Shown: positions 48,958 through 58,904, counted from the first letter of the stretch. The stretch is DNA of 64,000 nt from VAZQ01 sp963841105 (GCA_963841105.1 CAWJCB010000012.1:27488-91487); one strand, 5' to 3'. Notes: a model not told the origin generated them from the letters alone. Program-made: numbers and translations.

Positions 48958-49701
48958 ATGCCACTTCCAGCCCTGCAACTCCTGGAGAGAAAGCTCGAGG
49001 AACAGAAGCGCATTTTTGAACGGGGAAGGGGCGCCCTCGAAAGACGGATCGAACGCAACATCAAACTGCTCGAACTACGGCGAGGCGCGTTCGAAAAGAA
49101 GTTTGAAGATCAGAAGAAAAAATTCGGACAAAGTTTCGAGTCGCTTGACGACGATGTCCGCTTCATCCGTACCTGGCTCGAAAAGCCTCTGGCGCTTGGT
49201 GCGGTCACTCCTTCAAGCCGCGCGCTCGCACGCACCATGTCGGCCTACGTCGATCCGAGCATACCGGGCCCGGTCATCGAGCTTGGTCCCGGCACCGGTT
49301 CGATCACCGAAGCGCTGATGGCGCGCGGCATCAACCCGTTGCGTCTGGTTCTGATCGAATTCGACCCGACCTTCTGCACGCTTCTTCGCGAGCGCTATCC
49401 CGACGCGACGGTTGTGGAGGGTGACGCCTATAGTCTGAAGCGCCTTGTCGCGGGCATGCTCCAGGGACCGGCGGCGGCAGTGGTTTCTGGGCTTCCGCTT
49501 TTTACGAAGCCGCTCCAGACGCGGCTGCGCCTTCTCTTCGAGGCGTTCGGCCTCATGTCTCCGGGCGCGCCCTTCGTTCAGTTTACCTACAATGCCGTGC
49601 CGCCGATACCGACCCGGCTCGATCGCGTCCGCGCCCAGGCTTCGGAGCGCGTCTGGATGAACATTCCGCCGGCGCGCGTCTGGGTCTATCGGAGAGATTG
49701 A
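48958..49701 (+). CDS. pmtA: PmtA-type phospholipid N-methyltransferase with N-terminal coiled coil
   Basis: From ATG 48958 the protein has 247 residues; a longer frame starts at 48874. Residues about 5-60 form a highly charged helix with heptad-like spacing (LLERKLEEQKRIFERGR, IERNIKLLELRRGAFEKK). The methyltransferase domain follows with FIRTWLEKPLALGAVTPSS, the SAM site VIELGPGTGSITEALM and IEFDPTF. Rhizobial PmtA methylates phosphatidylethanolamine to phosphatidylcholine. The domain and the dnaJ-pmtA order match Sinorhizobium. The coiled-coil extension is absent from the Sinorhizobium-type protein as I know it. Confidence 0.82.
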   Translation: MPLPALQLLERKLEEQKRIFERGRGALERRIERNIKLLELRRGAFEKKFEDQKKKFGQSFESLDDDVRFIRTWLEKPLALGAVTPSSRALARTMSAYVDPSIPGPVIELGPGTGSITEALMARGINPLRLVLIEFDPTFCTLLRERYPDATVVEGDAYSLKRLVAGMLQGPAAAVVSGLPLFTKPLQTRLRLLFEAFGLMSPGAPFVQFTYNAVPPIPTRLDRVRAQASERVWMNIPPARVWVYRRD

Positions 49702-49705
49702 ATAC

Positions 49706-49785
49706 GGATGACGGAGGACAGATGACGCAACGGAGCATATCCTGAAAGGTGCATCAGTCGTCTGTCCTCTGTCCTCCGTTATCTG
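49706..49785. repeat. Inverted repeat of GGAGGACAGA motifs
   Basis: ACGGAGGACAGATGAC at 49711-49726 pairs with GTCGTCTGTCCT and the following GTCCTCCGT at about 49758-49779. The right half repeats the motif twice (TGTCCTCTGTCCTCCG). It lies between pmtA and the flavin reductase gene and may form a hairpin. Confidence 0.5.
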
Positions 49786-49791
49786 ATCTCC

Positions 49792-50379
49792 ATGTCGCTT
49801 CCCAAAATACTGGTTATCCCCGGTGCGCTGACGGCTGCATCCTGCAATGGCAGGCTTGCTGCGCTCGCCACGAAGGAATTGACCTTGGCCGATGCTGAGG
49901 TCACCCGCATCTCGCTGATGGACTACCCGCTGCCAATCTACGACCTCGATCTCCTGCAAAATTCCGATCCGCCTCGCAATGCCGTTCGCCTTAAGCAGCT
50001 GATGTCGGCGCATCATGGAGTTTTCATTGCCAGCCCGGAATACAATGCTTCCATGGCGCCGGTTCTGAAGAACACCATTGATTGGATCTCCGTCGTGCGC
50101 GAGGCCGGCGAACCGGCACAGTCGGCCTATCGTGACCGAGTCTTCGCCTTGGGCGGCGCATCGCCAGGGCGCTCTGGCGCGATGCAATCGCTGGCCGTCT
50201 TGCGGCAGGTGCTGGCGATCGGTTGCGGGGCCATGGTGTTGTCGGAGCAGATCAGCGTGGCGAATGCCGATCAGGCGTTTGACGAGATGGACGAGCTTAC
50301 CGATCCGCGAGCTGCCGGCGAGCTCAAGCTCCTGGTTCATAAGCTGATCGAAGCTGCAAGGCTGATGGTGCGCCGGTGA
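49792..50379 (+). CDS. NADPH-dependent FMN reductase family protein
   Basis: The 195-residue flavodoxin-like protein begins MSLPKILVIPGALTAASCNGRLA. It has GVFIASPEYNASMAPVLKNTIDW, with the SPEYN flavin motif of the NAD(P)H:FMN reductase (ChrR/AzoR-like) family, here as IASPEYNAS. It likely reduces quinones, chromate or azo compounds with FMN; the substrate is not known. It is the first gene of the accessory region after pmtA. Confidence 0.85.
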   Translation: MSLPKILVIPGALTAASCNGRLAALATKELTLADAEVTRISLMDYPLPIYDLDLLQNSDPPRNAVRLKQLMSAHHGVFIASPEYNASMAPVLKNTIDWISVVREAGEPAQSAYRDRVFALGGASPGRSGAMQSLAVLRQVLAIGCGAMVLSEQISVANADQAFDEMDELTDPRAAGELKLLVHKLIEAARLMVRR

Positions 50380-50549
50380 GCGTTACCTGCCATACCGCCG
50401 CGGTGTTGGGCGAGCACACCGGTTGACGCAGATCGGGCCGCAAGCATTGACTCCCAGCAATTCTCCAGCGGTCTGAAACCAACCCCTTTCCAAATCACCA
50501 GCCCGCCGCCAACCAGGCCTGGCTGCGAGCTGGCGCGCTCATCCTCGTT

Positions 50550-52631
50550 TTGGCCGGGCTTGGGCTGCCGCTCAACGATCTGCCGCGATACGCGCTGCTC
50601 GTCATCTCAGCTGTTGTGATTTTTTCCGGTTTCGTCTCAGGTCGTCGTAAGACGTGGCGCAACGCCATTGCCGTGATCGTGGCTTGCATCCTGGGCCAGG
50701 CGCTGATCGCTGCCCCGCGCATCGAGGAGGGCCACAATCTCTTTCTGATCGACCGCCCCGGCGGGGTGCTTGAAGCGCAGCTGCCTTCCTCCGCCTTCCA
50801 GGCTATGGCTGCGCAGTTCAATGCGCGCTATCCGCCGGAGCATCGCTGCGATCCAGCGCTCGATGGTTGCTGGCGCGGCGAAGCGTTCCCGCAGAAGCCC
50901 TATGCGTTCTCCTCAGACGCCATTCTCTATCGCGGCGCTTACTCGCGCCGCGTGGCCACCATAAATTTCACCGATCCGGTATGGCTTCGTCTCGGGTTCA
51001 TCAACGAGCTGGGCTACAATTGGAATTCGCGCGTGAGCGACGTCGATCGCGGCACGCGGGACGGCCGAGCCTTTGCTTTCCTGCACCGCTGGCGGCTCGA
51101 AATGCCATGGTTTGTCATGTACCGCTTCCCCACCAGCTACGTCGGCAGCGCGTTGTGCTGGCAGGGGGATGTGCTGTGGGAGGGCGCAGGCGAAGGCTTC
51201 GAGCTTGCCTCGCACGAGGACATGCGCTGTCGCACGCTCGTGGACGCGGATGTCGGTCGGCGGATTTTTGGCCTCGCCATCTCACCGCAACGGCCGCTCG
51301 CCATGCGGCTCGATTCGAGCGGCAAGGTCCTGGCGGCGCGGCTCGTCGAAGGCAGCCTGTCGTTCGTTGCATTCACCGCGGTGCTCGGCTTTCTGGTGCG
51401 CTGGCGGGTGCGCAACGCCATGCTGGCCTTGGGGCTCATTGGGCTCACGCTGCTGATCGTGCTTCTGAACGATGCAAGCTTCATCGGCGGAGTTCGGCCG
51501 TTCGATGCCGGGGACGACGGTTTGGTTTACGAAGGCTATGCGCGCGACATGCTGCGCCAGCTTATCGACGGAAATGTCGCCGGGGCGCTGGAAGGGGGGG
51601 AGAAGGTGTTCTATTTCACCCCCGGCTTGCGTTATCTGCGGACCTTAGAGCACGTGATCTTCGGCGAAACATTTCTTGGATATCTTTCGCTCGTCTTGCT
51701 GCTTCCCTTTCTCGTCTTTGCGATTTTCCGGCGCTTTCTGCCGGCGGACTGGGCGGTCGCATGCGTCCTTATCTTTGTTGCTATCCCAATCGGCGTGCTC
51801 TTCGGTTCATCCCTCGTCCAATATGTCAAATGGGCCGCGCGCGGTTTTGCCGATCCTGCCGCCTACATCTTGTTTCTTGCAGGCTTGGCAGCGCTCGTCG
51901 GCCGCAGCTCAGAAGGGCCTCGACCTGCTTTCGGCGGAGCAATGGGCGCGGGTCTCCTGCTTGCGCTCGCGCTATTCGTGCGCCCCAATATCGCGCCGGC
52001 CGCCGGAATCCTGATCGCGGGCAGCGCCGTCCTGGCGCTTCGGCATCGGCAGTTTCGCCGCATTGCGGGTCTCGTTGTCGGCTTCCTGCCGGTGCTGGGA
52101 ATGGCATTGCACAACTGGGTCTATGGCGGCGTCTTCGTATTGTTCACCAGCACCGCCCAGATCCCGGGCACGCTGGTCATGCCGCCGTCCGCGTATCTTG
52201 CCGCCATTGGCGAGCTCGGCCGCCTTGATCTCTTTGGCGAGCATGTTGTGCGTGCAATCCGCCAGATCAGCGGCTGGCTTGCCGGACCCTCGGAATCGCC
52301 GGTCATGGCGCCGATGAACGCCGCTGCGATCATAATCCTGGCGCGCATGGCGACCTGGAAGGAAATTGATCCGTGGCTTCGGCACATCGCCTGGGCAACG
52401 CTGGCGCAGCAATGCGTCGGCTTGTTCTACGCGCCCGCCGGCCGCTACTATTATCTCACTTGGCTCCTCACGGCCCTGGTGACCGTGGTATGGCTCCACC
52501 GTGAGGGACTTGGGTTATTCCAACGGAGATATCCGAGCTTCAGCGCCCGATTTGCAAGCCGCCCTTCCCATCACGCGCTCGCCCGCTTGTTGCTGCGGAT
52601 GGTGCCGGAGGAACACGCACGCCACCCCTGA
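50550..52631 (+). CDS. Large polytopic membrane protein (GT-C-like?)
   Basis: The protein has at least 693 residues. Two N-terminal helices (about 8-24 and 38-54) are followed by a soluble region of about 200 residues containing four Cys (CDPALDGCWRG, CWQGD, CRTL). Then come at least eight hydrophobic helices. The loop VRPFDAGDDGLVYEGYARDML after the fourth helix recalls the acidic motif of polyprenyl-phosphate-sugar GT-C enzymes, but this is only a resemblance. The start is uncertain: TTG at 50550 is the first usable codon, yet family-like residues (LRAGALILV) continue upstream to a stop at 50448. Confidence 0.6.
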   Translation: MAGLGLPLNDLPRYALLVISAVVIFSGFVSGRRKTWRNAIAVIVACILGQALIAAPRIEEGHNLFLIDRPGGVLEAQLPSSAFQAMAAQFNARYPPEHRCDPALDGCWRGEAFPQKPYAFSSDAILYRGAYSRRVATINFTDPVWLRLGFINELGYNWNSRVSDVDRGTRDGRAFAFLHRWRLEMPWFVMYRFPTSYVGSALCWQGDVLWEGAGEGFELASHEDMRCRTLVDADVGRRIFGLAISPQRPLAMRLDSSGKVLAARLVEGSLSFVAFTAVLGFLVRWRVRNAMLALGLIGLTLLIVLLNDASFIGGVRPFDAGDDGLVYEGYARDMLRQLIDGNVAGALEGGEKVFYFTPGLRYLRTLEHVIFGETFLGYLSLVLLLPFLVFAIFRRFLPADWAVACVLIFVAIPIGVLFGSSLVQYVKWAARGFADPAAYILFLAGLAALVGRSSEGPRPAFGGAMGAGLLLALALFVRPNIAPAAGILIAGSAVLALRHRQFRRIAGLVVGFLPVLGMALHNWVYGGVFVLFTSTAQIPGTLVMPPSAYLAAIGELGRLDLFGEHVVRAIRQISGWLAGPSESPVMAPMNAAAIIILARMATWKEIDPWLRHIAWATLAQQCVGLFYAPAGRYYYLTWLLTALVTVVWLHREGLGLFQRRYPSFSARFASRPSHHALARLLLRMVPEEHARHP

Positions 52632-52653
52632 CCTCACGAAAGACAACGCCGTG

Positions 52654-53630
52654 ATGATTCTTCGCCGTCGCATGCTGCTGCTGGCGGGCACAGCTGCAGC
52701 AACGCTGCTGGTGACACAGCTTGCAGGTGCACAGGGCTATCCCGTGCGGCCGGTGCGTATCATCGTTCCGTTCGCTCCCGGCGGTCCGACCGATGTGTTC
52801 GCGCGTCTGATGGCGCAGAAGCTGTCCGAGCAGGTCGGGACGCAGTTCTACGTCGAAAATTTTGGCGGCGCCGGCGGGAATATCGGAGCGGTCCGAGCGG
52901 CGCAGTCGGCGCCTGACGGCTACACGCTGCTGGTCAACGGTGCCAACCTGGTCGTCAACCCGGACCTCTACGCACAGGTCCACTACGATCCCATCAGGGA
53001 CTTCGATTGCGTGACGCATCCGGTCACCTCCGCGGCGATCCTCACGGTGCATCCCTCGGTGCCGGTGAGCACGGTGAAAGACCTTGTCGAGCTCATCAGA
53101 GCCCATCCGGGAACGTACAGCTACGCTTCGCCCGGTGCGGGCACGCCTCCGCATCTCGTGGGAGAGCTGTTCCGTCTCTCGCTTGGTCTCGATCTCCTGC
53201 ATGTGCCTTTCAACGGGGGCGGTCAGGCCATCGCGTCAGTGCTCGCGGGTCACACGCCTGTCTCGTTCGGCTCCATGGCTCCCGCCGTGCCGCTCGTGAA
53301 AGACGGCAAGCTGCGCGCCCTTGCGGTATCGACGAAGACGCGCTCCCAGGCGCTCCCCGATATTCCCACCATGACCGAAGCGGGGTATCCCGAAATCGCA
53401 GGTGAGTCCTGGTTCGTGGTGGTGGTTCCGGCCGGAACGCCAAGCGAGATCATCGCGCTCCTCCATCGCGACATAGCCAAGATCATGGCCCGGCCGGATA
53501 TGAAGGAGCGCCTGGCGACGCTGGGCTATGAGCCGCTCGTCAATACGCCCGAACAGTGCGCGGCCCTCCTCAAAAGCGAGAAGGCGCGTTGGGGCAAGGT
53601 CATTCGAGACGCGGGATCAGGGCGCAATGA
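52654..53630 (+). CDS. Bug/TctC-family binding protein, frameshift at the last codons
   Basis: A signal peptide (LLLAGTAAATLLVTQLAGAQG) leads to YPVRPVRIIVPFAPGGPTDVFARL, the Bug entry motif, then FGGAGGNIGAVRAAQSAPDG and LHVPFNGGGQAIASVLAG. The open frame reads on far beyond the family length, into the antisense of the next gene. A missing base near 53615 would instead give DAGIRAQ and a stop at 53628-53630, the typical ending. No membrane partner genes are present. The ATG at 52654 is 23 bp after the membrane protein gene, so cotranscription is likely. Confidence 0.85.
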
Positions 53631-53706
53631 GACGACGCGGCATCAGCCGGAGTTACAAGCTCACCGACTTCCTCATCGCGGACCAAACCGGCCCTGGCGG
53701 CGAAGC

Positions 53707-54706
53707 TTATTCGATCACCTCGTCGGCCAGCGAGAGCAGGTTGTCGGAAATTTTGACGCCGAGCGCCTTCGCGGTCTTGAGATTGATGACCAGCTCGAAC
53801 TTAGTCAGCTGCGTGACCGGCAGATCGTCGGGCTTTTCGCCTTTGAGGATTCTCCCGGCGTAGACGCCTTGCTGACGATACGCGTCAACAAGGCGGGTTC
53901 CATAACTCATCAGGCCGCCGGCCTCGACGAACTCGCGCCATTCGTACACCGAAGGAATCGCGTGGCGGGCCGCCAGCGCCACGATCTGGTCGCGCCGGCT
54001 GTTGAAGAACGGGTCCCCGGCAAGAAGCAGCGCTCCTGCCCTCACCTGCACCATCGCTGCAAAAGCTACGTCGATATCGCCGGCATTGCCGGCCCTCAGG
54101 ATATGAATCGGGCGTCCGATCGCGTGCGCCGTCTCCTCCGCTTCTCTCGCGTTGGCTTCGGCCGGCGCAAAATTCGGATTCACGAGAACAGCGACGAGCG
54201 AGGCCGCGGGGATCAGATCGTACAGCAGCCCCAGACGCTTGGCCATCAACTCAGAGGTGAATATGTTCACGCCAGTGGCATTCCCGCCGGGATGGCTCAG
54301 GCTGGCGACTAGACCGATCTTGACCGGATCAGTGCCGACGTTGAATACGATCGGAATTGTCGTGGTCGCGGCCTTGGCTGCAACTGCCGAAGTCTCGCCG
54401 CCGGCGGTGACGATCACCGCCACTTGACGGCGAACGAGATCGGCCGCCAGCGCCGGCACCCGATCGTACTGGCCCTCCGCCCAGCGGAATTCGATCGCGA
54501 AATTCTGGCCCTCGACGTAGCCGGTCTCTTTCAGGCCCTGACGGAACCCGGCGATAAGAGGCGCGAACGGATTGGCGGACGTTGTGCTGAGGAATCTCAA
54601 CCACCGGCATCGCCGGCTGCTGCGCGCGCGCCGCGAGCGGCCAGGCGGCTGCGGCGCTGCCGAGTAGGGTGACGAACTCGCGCCGCCTTAAATAATTGAA
54701 CCGCAT
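53707..54706 (-). CDS. TrpX/YtrF-type ABC substrate-binding protein, one frameshift
   Basis: A Tat-like signal (RRREFVTLLGSAAAAWPLAARAQQ) from the ATG at 54706 is followed by PAMPVV. Near 54595 the frame changes and the mature protein continues FLSTTSANPFAPLIAGFRQGL, with VASLSHPGGNATGVNIFTSE and MSYGTRLVDAYRQQGVYAGRIL. This is the ABC_sub_bind family, numerous in Bradyrhizobium-like genomes and usually orphan. Ligand unknown. No permease or ATPase for it is nearby. It is convergent with the preceding Bug gene. Confidence 0.85.
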
Positions 54707-54921
54707 GTGTCTCTCCGGTTCGAGGACAGCATCGCATGCTACTCGAAATGGGGTCTGTGACCTACTTGCGCAGTATCCGGGAGACCCACGGGATGCTTGC
54801 TTGTGTGCTGTTGGCAACTCGCGGCGCTGCACTGAGATGCCCGGGCTGATTGAATTGCGGCAGCGTTCCGGCCAATCCCGAAATATGAAAGGCCAGCGTC
54901 GCCGTGAGGTTGTGCTCAAAA

Positions 54922-55509
54922 TTATCGTGTTCGCCGTGCTCGCGGCCGCAGTTGTGCCGGCCGCGTACGCGGCAATGCGAGAAATCCGTGCAGTTCGGCG
55001 AGGAAGAGCGCGCCGATATGCAGTTGCGAGACAAACTTACCCGCCGCAATAAGGCGGCTGATATCCGCGGGAGTAACCAGACGCATCCGCAAGCCCGGCT
55101 CCGGCTGGAAAGTGGACAGTCGTTCACCAGTCTCAACGAAGAAGGAGTGAATTCGATTATTGAGGCGGCCCGTGCACGGAAAGTTGCAGCCGAGCGGATG
55201 TATGGCGTGCGTCGCGAAACCGGTCTCCTCCAGGAGCTCGCGCCGTGCGCAGTCGATCGGTTTCTCGCCCGGCTCGACGAGGCCGGCCGGCAGCTCCCAT
55301 GCGAAATCCTCAAGCGCCGGACGGAATTGTCGCACGATGGGAATTTTTCCGGCGGGAGTCAGCGCAACGATAGCGATGTAATCGGCTTGCTCGACCGCGT
55401 GATAGATTTCGACCGAGGCGCCACGCGAAAATTCCACTTCACGGGCGACGACGCTCATCCACGGCGATATGGCCGTGGTGCGGCGCGCGCGGATTCGCGG
55501 CCATTTCAT
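54922..55509 (-). CDS. NUDIX hydrolase (ADP-ribose pyrophosphatase-like)
   Basis: From ATG 55509 the protein has 195 residues. The NUDIX box is GLVEPGEKPIDCARRELLEETGF, with the spacing G-x5-E-x7-REL-x-EE-x-G. Upstream, FRPALEDFAWELPAG is typical of ADP-ribose or sugar-nucleotide pyrophosphatases (NudF-like). The start overlaps the preceding GT2 stop by 4 bases, so they are translationally coupled. Substrate could be a nucleotide sugar, given the GT2 neighbour. Confidence 0.83.
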   Translation of the reverse strand: MKWPRIRARRTTAISPWMSVVAREVEFSRGASVEIYHAVEQADYIAIVALTPAGKIPIVRQFRPALEDFAWELPAGLVEPGEKPIDCARRELLEETGFATHAIHPLGCNFPCTGRLNNRIHSFFVETGERLSTFQPEPGLRMRLVTPADISRLIAAGKFVSQLHIGALFLAELHGFLALPRTRPAQLRPRARRTR

Positions 55510-56276
55510 CCCTGCGAGCCGATTGTTGCGGTGTTCGTGGCCCGGAGTGCGACACTCGCCGGTCGCCGCCGCAGAAACGTCGTGGCAAACGCATAGCCAT
55601 ACCAGCGCAGATATGCCGGCAGCCATTTCAGCACGCGGAAACGGCTCTGACCGTGCCGGCGCTCAATCCAGCGCACCGGCACCTCCGCAACCGGCCAATC
55701 GAGTTGGTGCGCCTTCACCAGAAGCTCGATGCTGTAGCAGAAACCCTGATCGGACTCGACCGGGATGCGCTCAATGACGCGACGCGAGAACAGCCGGAAT
55801 CCGTTGCTGGCATCCGTCGTCGGCAGACGAGCAAAATGGCGCAGCGTGAAGTTGCCTGTGCGCACCAGCGCGGCTTTGAGCGCCGGACAACCGACCATCG
55901 CCCCTCCCGGCATGAAGCGGCTGGCGCATACGATTGCGCATCCGTCCCGCGCCAGCTCGGTCATGCGGTCGAGCATGCCGGCATTGGTGTCGTCATCGGC
56001 GGGATACATGAGGATGAACGGCGCGGCGCTCGCGGCAAATCCCGTCATCACCGCGCTGTGCGCACCGAGTCCCCTGTTGCGCACCAGATCGACGGGAAGC
56101 CCGGCATAGGCCTGCGCGTTGTCGCGGACGGCGGGGAGCGTATCGTCATCAGGATGGTCGTAGCAGATAAGCACGCGCGACGGCGTTCCCACCAAGGCAG
56201 CCAGCGCCGCAAGCGTCGCAACGATGTTGCGGCCTTCATTGTGAACTGGGATGACGATGTCGAGCTCCGCCGTCAT
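55506..56276 (-). CDS. Family 2 glycosyltransferase (DPM-synthase-like)
   Basis: The 256-residue GT-A fold begins MTAELDIVIPVHNEGRNIVATL. It has a nucleotide-sugar site RVLICYDHPDDDTLPAV, MYPADDDTNAGMLDRM with the metal-binding acidic cluster, and the acceptor motif TTDASNGFRLFSRRVIERIP. It resembles polyprenyl-phosphate mannose/glucose synthases without membrane helices. It overlaps the methyltransferase gene by 4 bases (ATGA) and the NUDIX gene by 4, forming a tight three-gene unit. Confidence 0.84.
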   Translation of the reverse strand: MTAELDIVIPVHNEGRNIVATLAALAALVGTPSRVLICYDHPDDDTLPAVRDNAQAYAGLPVDLVRNRGLGAHSAVMTGFAASAAPFILMYPADDDTNAGMLDRMTELARDGCAIVCASRFMPGGAMVGCPALKAALVRTGNFTLRHFARLPTTDASNGFRLFSRRVIERIPVESDQGFCYSIELLVKAHQLDWPVAEVPVRWIERRHGQSRFRVLKWLPAYLRWYGYAFATTFLRRRPASVALRATNTATIGSQG

Positions 56277-57073
56277 CGCTGAGCCAGCCGTTTGACGCCC
56301 GCGGTCAAGACAAAGGGACGAAATCGCTCCATAAGGGAAAGCGAGAACACCGCAGCATCGATTCTGTTGTAGATCGGCAGCAGAATGCGCGCACGCGCGG
56401 ACGCAACGTAGCGGTAGGCGAGACCGCCGAGGTAATGGGAGGAAACCTCGAAGCCCGCGCGCTCGAATACCGCGGCAACATCGGACGCCAGCACCGGGCG
56501 CTCGTTCGGTGTCACGCCAATCGAGCTGTAGAACGGCGATGACCGGTCGCGATAGAGCCACATGAACGGGTTGCGCCGATTGGGATCGAAAGCGACGAAT
56601 CGCCCGCCGGGCCGCAGGACGCGAAACACTTCCATCGCGCAGCGCGAGGGATCCGGAAAATGATGGACGACCCCGCTCAAGAGCACGCCGTCGAAGCTCC
56701 CATCGGAAAAAGGGAGGCGCTCAATGTCGCCCTGAAGAAACTCGATTTCGGGATATTTGCGCCTGCCGACTTCCAGGAGCTTGCCGCTGATGTCGAGCCC
56801 AACGCTTTCGTAGCCCGCGCGGCGCAGCAATTGGGTGAAGGTACCTGAGCCACAGCCCAGATCAACCACCCGCGCGTAGGGAGGAAGCGCGCTGAGCCGC
56901 ACGAATTCGTCGACGATGCGGGAACTCGCCTCCGGAGCAAAGACATCGTAGTCATCGGCAGCGGCATGGCTGTCAAAGAACGCTATCTCCGTCTGCTTGT
57001 CCTGCTCCCGGCTGTGATCATCGCGCGGGCGATCCCTTACGCGCGTGCCGGGCTTGGGTTCCACTGAGGTCAT
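56273..57073 (-). CDS. SAM-dependent methyltransferase (class I)
   Basis: The 266-residue protein has the SAM motif RVVDLGCGSGTFTQLLRRAG near residue 68. Motifs GLDISGKLLEVGRRKYP, GDIERLPFSDGSFDGVLLSG and VLRPGGRFVAFDPNRRNP follow. It is a Methyltransf_11-type enzyme, probably acting on a glycan, lipid or small molecule. Coupled by overlap to the GT2. Its start at 57073 is only a few bases from the hydrolase stop, so this unit may read through from the catabolic genes. Confidence 0.85.
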   Translation of the reverse strand: MTSVEPKPGTRVRDRPRDDHSREQDKQTEIAFFDSHAAADDYDVFAPEASSRIVDEFVRLSALPPYARVVDLGCGSGTFTQLLRRAGYESVGLDISGKLLEVGRRKYPEIEFLQGDIERLPFSDGSFDGVLLSGVVHHFPDPSRCAMEVFRVLRPGGRFVAFDPNRRNPFMWLYRDRSSPFYSSIGVTPNERPVLASDVAAVFERAGFEVSSHYLGGLAYRYVASARARILLPIYNRIDAAVFSLSLMERFRPFVLTAGVKRLAQR

Positions 57074-57079
57074 CGCTGT

Positions 57080-57989
57080 TCAGGGGCTCTGGCCGGCTGC
57101 CGCTTTCGCCGCCCGTGCGACCGGCTGCTTTGCCGGGAAATAGTCTGCAAGCCAGCCGCGTACCAGGTCCCAGACGCGGGCATTGCTTTCGGCGAACATG
57201 AAATGGTCAACGTCGCTGATGAGGTGGAGCTCGGTCGGCTGGCCGGCGCGCTTGAACAGCTCGATGGATTGCTCAGTCGGGGTCACGGAATCATTTGCCG
57301 CATGCAGCAAGAGGAGCGGCCGCGGCGCAATGCGCCCGACCACGTCATCCGCGCGGAAGTCATACATGCTCTGCGCGGTCTCCGCCGGGAACGACTCGAT
57401 TGAGTTGCTCGCGAGATTCTTGCGCAAATGGGGTGGGATCGGCACGATGTCGTAGCGAGGCACCATCATAGATTTCCCAGTTCTGGCGCGGTGCTCGCGG
57501 CCTTCCTTGAGCATGTCAAGAAAGCGCGCCCATTCCTGCGGGCTCTTGTGTTGGCCGCGGAACTTGCGTTCCCCATCTCCCCAACCGCCGTTGGAAATGA
57601 CCGCGGCTAACCTCGCGTCGACCCCGCCCGTGTAAACGGCGACAGCGCCGCCAAAGCTCGATCCGATCGCGCCAATGCGCGCCGGGTTCGACGCAGTCTT
57701 GCTGCGCGAGAAGGGTCAGCGCGTTGCGCGTATCCTCGACCTGCTCGAGGCAGATGACGCGACCGTGCTCGCCTTCGCTCTCGCCGCAGCCGCGCATATC
57801 AAAGGCAAGCGTGCCGTAGCCAAGGTCATTCAGCATCTTGCTCGGCGCGAGGACATTGGAGGAGCTTCTGTTGCTGCCGAAGCCGTGCAGCACGAGAAAC
57901 GCGGCGCGGCGCTCGCCCGCCGCGATGCCGTCAGGCATGCGCATTGTTCCGGCAAGCCGCAGGCCGGCGGAGGGGATGGTCACGGTCAT
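57080..57989 (-). CDS. Alpha/beta hydrolase, one frameshift
   Basis: The first part from ATG 57989 reads MTVTIPSAGLRLAGTMRMPDG, then AFLVLHGFGSNRSSSN and TLAFDMRGCGESEGEHG. Near 57680 the frame changes, and the other frame gives RIGAIGSSFGGAVAVY with the nucleophile Ser in GSSFGG. The acid site HAANDSVTPTEQS and the His in DVDHFMFAES follow. The catalytic triad is therefore complete after one base is corrected. It is likely a C-C bond or ester hydrolase. It lies downstream of the ABC importer, codirectional with it. Confidence 0.8.
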
Positions 57990-58142
57990 CTGAGGCATAG
58001 CCGCCTTCTCCGACCGGACCATCTCAGGCGGGATGCAAATATTCAAGCCATCGCTCACCTCCAGCGGCCAAGGCCTCCCGAGCGGTTCAGCGGCATTCAC
58101 CGGCTTCCAAGGCATGAAGTTGTGGCTGCGTGTGGATATGTG

Positions 58143-58904
58143 TCAGGCAATGCCCATGAGCATTCCGAGATCGAGGACAAACCGGCTGAAGTCCGGAAGC
58201 CTCTTGGTGGTGGTCGGATCGCGCGGTCGTGGAAGATCGATACGCAGGTCCTCGATGATTCGTCCCGGCTGATCGGAGATGACGAGGACACGATCTGACA
58301 GAAATACCGCCTCGGCAATCGAGTGTGTGACCAGGATCACTGTTTTTTTGATCTCCTGCCATAGCCGAAGCAGCTCCACATTGAGCTGATCTCGCGTCAG
58401 CGCGTCGAGCGCCGCGAACGGCTCGTCGAGCAGCAGCACCTGCGGCTGTCGCACGAGCGCCTGTCCGAGCGCGGCCCGTTGGCGCATGCCGCCGGACAGC
58501 TGATGAGGGTACGCCTTGCGGAACAGGTCGAGCTTCAAAACCGGCAGCAGGGCTTCCACCCGCTCCCGGATTTCCGTGGCATCGATTCCCTGGACCTCGG
58601 CTGCCAGCCGGATATTCGCCTCAGCCGTGAGCCACGGGAGCAGGTTGTGGGTTTGGAATACGACGCCGACCTCATTCGACGGCGCAGTCTGCGAACGGCC
58701 CAATACCTCAACCGCGCCGCCCGCGTCGGGCGGGATCAGTCCGGCCACGATCCTCAGCAGCGTGCTCTTGCCGCATCCGCTCGGACCGAGAATCGACACG
58801 AACTCGCCGCGGCGCACATGGAACGTGACGCTGTCGAGCGCACGCACTTCGTTGGCGCCGACGAAGGTTTTCGAGACGCCGACGACTCGGATTGCCGCTT
58901 CCAC
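58143..58904 (-). CDS. ABC transporter ATPase (SsuB/TauB-like)
   Basis: The 253-residue ATPase has Walker A LGPSGCGKSTLLRIVAG, Q-loop VFQTHNLLPWLT, signature HQLSGGMRQRAALGQALV, Walker B VLLLDEPFAALDALTRD and the switch His in VTHSIAEAVFLSDRV. It is of the nitrate/sulfonate/taurine importer type. It ends directly before the permease gene (58905), with which and the binding protein it forms one importer. Confidence 0.93.
   Translation of the reverse strand: MEAAIRVVGVSKTFVGANEVRALDSVTFHVRRGEFVSILGPSGCGKSTLLRIVAGLIPPDAGGAVEVLGRSQTAPSNEVGVVFQTHNLLPWLTAEANIRLAAEVQGIDATEIRERVEALLPVLKLDLFRKAYPHQLSGGMRQRAALGQALVRQPQVLLLDEPFAALDALTRDQLNVELLRLWQEIKKTVILVTHSIAEAVFLSDRVLVISDQPGRIIEDLRIDLPRPRDPTTTKRLPDFSRFVLDLGMLMGIA

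Noticed and set aside
53631..54312. Continuation of the Bug protein to a 603-residue product
   Set aside because: The extra part is antisense to the TrpX-type gene and has no domain. A one-base correction gives the normal DAGIRAQ ending.
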